Positions 6,891 through 10,091 of a stretch of DNA of 10,091 nucleotides are shown one piece after another (position 1 is the first letter of the stretch; every line of letters starts with the position of its first letter). The position numbers and the translations under genes were made by a program. The DNA comes from JAAZNO01 sp012798275. GTDB lineage: Bacteria; Chloroflexota; Anaerolineae; B4-G1; SLSP01. Below the pieces are notes generated by a model. That model saw nothing but the letters and a program-made list of their open reading frames with translations, did no database searches and was not told where the DNA came from. The stretch covers positions 1-10,091 of the forward strand of contig DAOPQD010000105.1 in NCBI GenBank assembly GCA_035347995.1, written 5' to 3'.

Positions 6891-6919
6891 TTTACGATTT
6901 GGAGAGTTGGTGTTAAAGT
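6891..6919 (+). promoter_or_regulatory. Second promoter candidate for the nitroreductase gene
   Basis: TTTACG (6891-6896) and TAAAGT (6914-6919) are 17 bp apart, with TG one base before the -10 (extended -10). It lies 53 bases before the ATG at 6972 and does not touch the LacI-type operator, so it could give operator-independent expression. Confidence 0.4.
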
Positions 6920-6971
6920 AGAGGGCGGTGCGCAACGTGAGCACGTGTTCTATTTTCCGAGGAGACCCATC

Positions 6972-7832
6972 ATGCATGAAGAATCCATCGTCGAAGTGAT
7001 CCGGCGGCGCTATTCCTGCCGCAGCTACGAGAAGACCCCCCTCCCGCCAGAGATGCGAACGCAGCTGGCGGAGTTCTGCACGGCGCAGACGCGCGGGCCG
7101 TTCGGCGCGCCGGTGCGCTTCCTGCTCATCAGCGCGACGGAGGAAGATCGCACCGCGCTGAAAGGCTTGGGAACCTACGGCTTCATCAAAAATCCCACCG
7201 CCTTCATCGCCGGCGCGGTGACGCGGGGGCCGCACGACCTGGAGGATTTCGGCTATCTGCTGGAGCTCCTCGTGTTGCGCGCGACGGCGCTGGGATTAGG
7301 GACCTGCTGGCTCGGCGGGAGTTTCACCCGCAGCAGCTTCGCCCGCGCCCTCGCCCTCCGCGAGGAGGAAGTGCTGCCGGCGGTCGTCGCTGTGGGCCTG
7401 CCGGGCGAGCGTCCCCGCCTCGTGGATCGGGTCATCCAACGCGGCGCCGGATCGGAGCATCGCCTTCCCTGGGACCAGCTCTTCTTCGAGGGGGAGTTTG
7501 GCGCGCCCCTGACCCCGACGCAGGCCGGCCCCTACGCCGAAGCGCTCGAAATGGTGCGGCTTGGACCTTCCGCCTCCAACCGGCAACCGTGGCGCGTGCT
7601 GAAGGGAGACGGCGCGTGGCACTTCTATCTCCAGCACAACCCCGGCTACAGGAAACAGATGCAGCTGGTGACGGCGGTTGATCTGCAACGGGTGGATGTC
7701 GGCATCGCGATGAGCCACTTCACGCTCACCGCCGAGGCGGCAGGACTGCACGGCGCCTGGGAAACACGTCCCGCCCCTACCCCGCCCGATCCCGACATCG
7801 AATACATCGGCAGCTGGGTTCAGACGCCTTAG
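6972..7832 (+). CDS. Two-lobed nitroreductase-family flavoprotein (TM1586-like)
   Basis: This 286-residue protein belongs to the FMN-dependent nitroreductase superfamily. The first half has the N-terminal RRRYSCRSY motif (11-19) for FMN phosphate, the helix FGYLLELLVLRATALGLGTCWLGG (93-116) and the VVAVGLPGERP strand (138-148). The second half carries another FMN-site-like motif, GPSASNRQPWR (198-208), and a shorter HFTLTAEAAGLHGAW segment (249-263) equivalent to the GLGTCW region. Such internal duplication, a pseudo-dimer in one chain, matches the TM1586-type nitroreductase family as I know it. It likely transfers electrons from a reduced nicotinamide or flavin; the physiological acceptor is unknown. 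The frame is open upstream to 6798, but GAGGAG at 6958-6963 before ATG 6972 and the usual family N-terminus set the start; the upstream part contains promoters. The MBL gene follows after 86 bases. Confidence 0.85.
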   Translation: MHEESIVEVIRRRYSCRSYEKTPLPPEMRTQLAEFCTAQTRGPFGAPVRFLLISATEEDRTALKGLGTYGFIKNPTAFIAGAVTRGPHDLEDFGYLLELLVLRATALGLGTCWLGGSFTRSSFARALALREEEVLPAVVAVGLPGERPRLVDRVIQRGAGSEHRLPWDQLFFEGEFGAPLTPTQAGPYAEALEMVRLGPSASNRQPWRVLKGDGAWHFYLQHNPGYRKQMQLVTAVDLQRVDVGIAMSHFTLTAEAAGLHGAWETRPAPTPPDPDIEYIGSWVQTP

Positions 7833-7858
7833 GCCGATTCCCCCAAAAATCGCAGGAA

Positions 7859-7901
7859 TTCAGCCGCGCGCGCTTTCGCTCTTTCAGGGCAAGCGGCTGA
7901 A
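7859..7901 (+). other. Hairpin before the MBL gene
   Basis: TTCAGCCGC (7859-7867) and GCGGCTGAA (7893-7901) form a perfect 9-bp stem enclosing 25 bases, ending seven bases before the AGGAG of the MBL gene. No T-run follows, so it is not a standard terminator. It might stabilise or process the transcript between the two genes or modulate translation of the second; function is an inference. Confidence 0.5.
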
Positions 7902-7918
7902 ACATTGCAGGAGCACCC

Positions 7919-8812
7919 ATGAGCACGAACTGGTTGGATTTTGGCGCGGGGATTTACGCCCTTCTGGGCGGCTCGAACATCGGCGTGATCATCAGCGAAG
8001 GTCGCGCCGTGATGGTAGACGCCGGGCTGGATCGCGGCGTCTCCAGGAAAGCGCTGCGGGAAATCGAGGCGCTGCACGCGCGTCTGGAGGCGCTCGTGCT
8101 CACGCACGGGCACGCCGATCACTTCGGAGGGGCGGGCTGGCTGGCGGAGCGAGGCGTCCCCGTGTATGCCCCGCCACTGGAGGGCGCCATCGCCGCGCAG
8201 CCCCTGCTGGAGCCTCTGTTTCTCTACGGCGGCGCTGCGCCCATCGCCGAACTGCGGGGGAAATTCACCCTCGCCCAGGAAAGCGTGCGCCGCGTCGAGC
8301 CGCTGATCCCCGGCCCGCTGACCCTCGCGGGCCTGCCGCTGACGCTCGTCCCTCTCCGCGGGCACGCCCCGGAGCAAGTGGGCGTGGCTTACGGCGAGAT
8401 CTGCTACTGTGGGGACGTCGTCTTCCCGGCGGAGACCCTGGCGCGCCATCCCATCCTCTTCTGCGCCGATCTCGACGCCTGGCTGGAGACGCTCGCCGGG
8501 CTGCCCGCGCTGCCCTACACGCGCTTCATCCCCGGTCACGGCGAGCCGGTAGCGGAGATCGCGCCGCTCGCGGCGCTGAACGCTGCCCGCCTGCAGGAAA
8601 TCCGCACGCTGACATGGGAGGCGCTGACGGAACCGCGCGAATCCTCCGAGGTGCTGCGCGTCGTCGCCGCGGCCTACGACGTCACCTTCGCCGCGCCGCA
8701 GTTCTACCTCCTCGCGCTCACCACCCTCCATGCGGCGTTGACCTCCCTGCAGCGGGCCGGCGCCGCCGTCGTGGAAATGGACGCGAACCGTATGCTGTGG
8801 CGGAGAACCTGA
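7919..8812 (+). CDS. MBL-fold metallo-hydrolase
   Basis: This 297-residue protein has the full metallo-beta-lactamase-fold metal site: THGHADHFGGA (62-72, with H63, H65, D67 and H68), H149 in RGHAPEQVG, D166 in YCGDVVF and H207 in FIPGHGEP. A C-terminal extension (about 215-297) with EALTEPRESSEVL and a helical tail follows the catalytic fold, as in several MBL hydrolases where it acts as a lid or dimer module. It is a cytoplasmic hydrolase of the general glyoxalase-II-like group; substrate cannot be told. AGGAG at 7909-7913, five bases before the ATG, sets the start. I see no promoter in the 86-base gap after the nitroreductase, so the two genes are probably cotranscribed. It is convergent with the lipoprotein gene. 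Confidence 0.92.
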   Translation: MSTNWLDFGAGIYALLGGSNIGVIISEGRAVMVDAGLDRGVSRKALREIEALHARLEALVLTHGHADHFGGAGWLAERGVPVYAPPLEGAIAAQPLLEPLFLYGGAAPIAELRGKFTLAQESVRRVEPLIPGPLTLAGLPLTLVPLRGHAPEQVGVAYGEICYCGDVVFPAETLARHPILFCADLDAWLETLAGLPALPYTRFIPGHGEPVAEIAPLAALNAARLQEIRTLTWEALTEPRESSEVLRVVAAAYDVTFAAPQFYLLALTTLHAALTSLQRAGAAVVEMDANRMLWRRT

Positions 8813-8877
8813 CCGCGACGGAAGACTTCAACGCTGAAGGGCGCACAGCGGTCACGCCGCGCGCCCTTACCGCGCCA

Positions 8878-8897
8878 TTCCCTCACCTGCGAGGGAA
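8878..8897. terminator. Possible terminator hairpin between convergent genes
   Basis: TTCCCTC and GAGGGAA form a perfect 7-bp stem with a 6-base loop, 65 bases after the MBL stop and 40 bases beyond the stop of the lipoprotein gene. A second 5-bp GCCTC/GAGGC stem lies at 8912-8927. Neither has a T-run on either strand, so intrinsic termination is only a guess based on position. Confidence 0.35.
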
Positions 8898-8937
8898 GAA
8901 TCCTGGGGCACGCCTCAACGGGGAGGCTCGCTTGCGG

Positions 8938-9597
8938 CTAGATCGTCCACTGATCGTGGATGATGCCGACGAGCACCCAACGCCCCTCAAATTCCTGGAA
9001 CACCAACCGCAGGCTCGCCCAATCCAGGCCGCCATATTGGGGATCGAAACCGGGGAAATGGTATTCGACGACCATCGCGCCGGGGTAATACTCCTGGCTG
9101 TTATCTATGCTATTGCCCATGCCGAGGCGCTCGTTCACACTGACAGCGACGGCCGTTGTATAATCGTGGTCGAAAACGAATTTCTGATAGTAGGCGGCAA
9201 AAGTCAGTTGAATCGGCTCGCCGCTGCCGTCGTAGACTCCCCACTCATACAGGGTTGGGTCGGCGAACAGCCCCTGGAGCTGGGCGGGGGTGAAGACCAG
9301 GTCCTCGTCGCGGACAAAAGCGTAGGGGGAAAAGCGGACCCCCTGCGTCGGATGCGCCAGCGCGGCGACCGTGGCGAGATCCTGCGCCTTGAGCGCGGTC
9401 AGGACCTGCGCTCCCAGGGCGGACACGGCCTCCTCTGGAGAAAGCGGAGGCAGCGCCGTCGCTGTCGGCGCTGCCTCGGTCGCGGGAACTGTGGACGGTT
9501 CAACCGTATTGCAGGCGGAAAAGACCCCCATGAGTCCAACCAACACCAGAATCATCAGCCACTTGACGTAGGGTACATACTTGTCCAGGAAATTCAT
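8938..9597 (-). CDS. Predicted lipoprotein of unknown function
   Basis: This 219-residue protein starts with a lipoprotein-type signal: lysines at 6 and 12, a hydrophobic stretch WLMILVLVGLMGVF (13-26) and the lipobox-like FSAC with C29 as the lipidated residue (phenylalanine at -3 is less usual). A Thr/Ala/Pro-rich linker (about 30-52) leads to a soluble domain of roughly 165 residues rich in aromatic residues, ending in the segment FEGRWVLVGIIHDQWTI. The mature part should sit outside the membrane. I recognise no enzyme motif; the ending (a strand with W then a short tail) is reminiscent of NTF2/SnoaL-like or nutrient-sensing extracellular domains, but this is weak. The start at 9597 is preferred over an in-frame ATG at 9624 because AGAGG lies five bases before it and the upstream ATG would fall at the transcription start. 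Confidence 0.75.
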   Translation of the reverse strand: MNFLDKYVPYVKWLMILVLVGLMGVFSACNTVEPSTVPATEAAPTATALPPLSPEEAVSALGAQVLTALKAQDLATVAALAHPTQGVRFSPYAFVRDEDLVFTPAQLQGLFADPTLYEWGVYDGSGEPIQLTFAAYYQKFVFDHDYTTAVAVSVNERLGMGNSIDNSQEYYPGAMVVEYHFPGFDPQYGGLDWASLRLVFQEFEGRWVLVGIIHDQWTI

Positions 9598-9627
9598 CTG
9601 TGCCTCTTCAACCGCGGGATGCAAATC

Positions 9628-9655
9628 AGTATAGACAGAACGTCAAGTCTGTCAA
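9628..9655 (-). promoter_or_regulatory. Promoter of the lipoprotein gene with internal dyad
   Basis: On the minus strand a perfect TTGACA (9655-9650) is followed after 16 bp by TATACT (9633-9628, five of six consensus). Transcription should start near 9621, leaving about 24 bases before the ATG. A perfect inverted repeat GACAGA/TCTGTC (9634-9639 and 9648-9653, 8-base spacing) fills the spacer and part of the -35 box, the place where a repressor would bind. Confidence 0.7.
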
Positions 9656-9706
9656 TGAAGGGCAGGGGCACTTCACGCCGGCGGCGAATCGCCTTCGGAG
9701 ATATTG

Positions 9707-9730
9707 GACGCAGGTGAACGCAGATTTTAA
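9707..9730 (+). repeat. Possible dispersed intergenic repeat, copy 3
   Basis: GGACGCAGGTGAACGCAGAT followed by TTT resembles the plus-strand reading of copy 2 (ACGGAGG, AACACGG, ATTT) with G-to-C and C-to-G type changes and one small gap. It is a weaker match than copy 1 to copy 2 and could be a related family. Confidence 0.35.
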
Positions 9731-9753
9731 AGTTTGCATCCCCACGCCGGTCG

Positions 9754-9769
9754 GCACGTGGAAACGTGC
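9754..9769. repeat. Small hairpin with a GGAA loop
   Basis: GCACGT and ACGTGC form a perfect 6-bp stem around GGAA, a GNRA-type tetraloop on the plus strand. No T-run follows and no gene on the plus strand precedes it closely. Role unknown. Confidence 0.35.
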
Positions 9770-9792
9770 GAACGTATTCTATTCGCTGACTC

Positions 9793-9814
9793 GCTGATTT
9801 TCGGCTGATTTTCG
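9793..9814. repeat. Tandem duplication of an 11-bp unit
   Basis: GCTGATTTTCG occurs twice with no gap (9793-9803 and 9804-9814). A partial unit (CGCTGAC) lies directly before it at 9784-9790. It looks like a short slippage-type duplication. Confidence 0.7.
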
Positions 9815-9944
9815 AAGGAAGATGCCGTGCGCTGGCGCACATCATCCAAAAATGAAAATGTGCGGTCATAGTTCAGCCTGGTGTCAGGTAGCTCGACGGC
9901 GATGGGTGAACCTTTGTGGCCTGTAGCTTTTGCCCCACCCCCTG

Positions 9945-9982
9945 CCCCCTCCCCAATGGCGCCTGCGCCGTTGGGGAGGGGG
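9945..9982. repeat. Large palindrome 1
   Basis: CCCCCTCCCCAA (9945-9956) pairs perfectly with TTGGGGAGGGGG (9971-9982). The interior continues with a T-G wobble and GGCG/CGCC, giving about 17 bp of stem with a 4-base loop. It is followed by AG and a run of eight A. It is much larger than a normal terminator stem and looks like a repeat-family palindrome. Confidence 0.75.
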
Positions 9983-9992
9983 AGAAAAAAAA

Positions 9993-10037
9993 TATGGGGT
10001 TTTGCAGGCGGGCTACGCCCGCCTGCAAAACCCCATA
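9993..10037 (-). terminator. Large palindrome 2, possible leftward terminator
   Basis: A perfect 20- to 21-bp stem (arms 9993-10013 and 10017-10037, with blocks TATGGGGTTTTGCAGGCGGG and its complement) closes on a 3-base loop. Read on the minus strand the stem is followed by TATTTTTTTTCT, an ideal intrinsic-terminator T-run; on the plus strand only A follows. It could end a leftward transcript entering from beyond the window. It also fits the repeat cluster described with its neighbours. Confidence 0.65.
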
Positions 10038-10045
10038 AAAAAAGT

Positions 10046-10080
10046 TCCCCTTCCCCCCGCACAGCGCGGGGGGAAGGGGA
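10046..10080 (-). terminator. Large palindrome 3, possible leftward terminator
   Basis: CCCCTTCCCCCCGC (10047-10060) pairs perfectly with GCGGGGGGAAGGGG (10066-10079) around a 5-base loop, and one more T-A pair closes the base. On the minus strand it is followed by CTTTTTTT, another terminator-like T-run. Its stem sequence is unrelated to palindrome 2 and differs from palindrome 1, though both 1 and 3 are C-rich on the left arm. Confidence 0.6.
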
Positions 10081-10091
10081 TAGGGGGCAAA

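Larger units (their letters stand above)
9598..10091. other. 494-bp gene-free region at the right end
   Basis: From the lipoprotein start to the window edge I see no real gene; a 111-codon minus-strand frame runs through the palindromes and lacks an RBS or family motif. The region holds the lipoprotein promoter, a third possible repeat copy (9707-9730), a small GNRA-like hairpin (9754-9769), an 11-bp tandem repeat (9793-9814), a GTGCGC/GCGCAC palindrome (9827-9840) and three large palindromes from 9945 on. Confidence 0.6.

Noticed and set aside
6798..6971. In-frame N-terminal extension of the nitroreductase
   Set aside because: The stretch contains promoters and the operator, while ATG 6972 has a good RBS and matches the usual family N-terminus.
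9628..9646. Alternative lipoprotein promoter using TTGACG at 9646-9641
   Set aside because: Only 7 bp separate it from the -10 box; TTGACA at 9655-9650 gives a proper 16-bp spacing.
8614..9717. A 367-codon plus-strand frame running from the MBL gene through the lipoprotein gene
   Set aside because: It overlaps two supported genes on opposite strands, crosses a promoter, and its composition is Arg-rich as expected of an out-of-frame GC-rich translation.
9727..10062. A 111-codon minus-strand frame in the right-end region
   Set aside because: It runs through the palindrome cluster and small repeats, and its translation reflects those repeats. No RBS was found.
9945..10080. CRISPR-like array at the right end
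   Set aside because: The three palindromes differ in sequence and are separated by A-runs, not by equal-length unique spacers; there is no repeated unit.

Overview
The window looks like an ordinary stretch of a GC-rich bacterial chromosome. The gene mix (a B12-binding mutase-like protein, an M20 dipeptidase, a MalY/PatB-type lyase, a ThuA-like protein, a LacI regulator, a nitroreductase, an MBL hydrolase and a lipoprotein with a Thr/Pro/Ala linker) and the intergenic palindromes and short dispersed repeats suggest an Anaerolineae-like member of Chloroflexota. That placement is an inference from style; no marker gene is present. All starts are ATG, and nearly all have a clear purine-rich Shine-Dalgarno sequence.

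Layout. 1-62: a degenerate dispersed repeat and the RBS of the first gene. 63-1697 (+): a cobalamin-binding, mutase-like protein. 1698-1878: convergent gap with a perfect 14-bp hairpin. 1879-3252 (-): M20 dipeptidase with its own consensus-like promoter inside the end of the upstream gene. 3355-4515 (-): MalY/PatB-type aminotransferase. 4516-4964: a 449-bp gene-free stretch with a second repeat copy, small palindromes and an extended -10 promoter. 4965-5636 (+): ThuA-like protein, convergent with 5670-6686 (-): LacI-family repressor. 6687-6971: a compact divergent promoter region with a LacI-type operator. 6972-7832 (+): two-lobed nitroreductase. 7919-8812 (+): MBL-fold hydrolase, probably cotranscribed. 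8938-9597 (-): lipoprotein of unknown function. 9598-10091: gene-free, with a promoter, small repeats and a run of three large palindromes between short inverted ends.

How the parts work together. The best supported functional unit is the LacI gene with its intergenic region. A near-perfect LacI-type operator lies just downstream of the strong leftward lacI promoter and overlaps a weaker rightward promoter facing the nitroreductase and MBL genes. This predicts autoregulation and possibly control of the divergent pair. The aminotransferase and dipeptidase may both serve amino acid catabolism, but the dipeptidase has its own promoter. I see no clear undescribed defence, mobile or RNA-guided system. 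The most unusual items are the palindrome cluster at the right end, the altered B12-binding motif in the first gene, and the overlapping divergent promoters.
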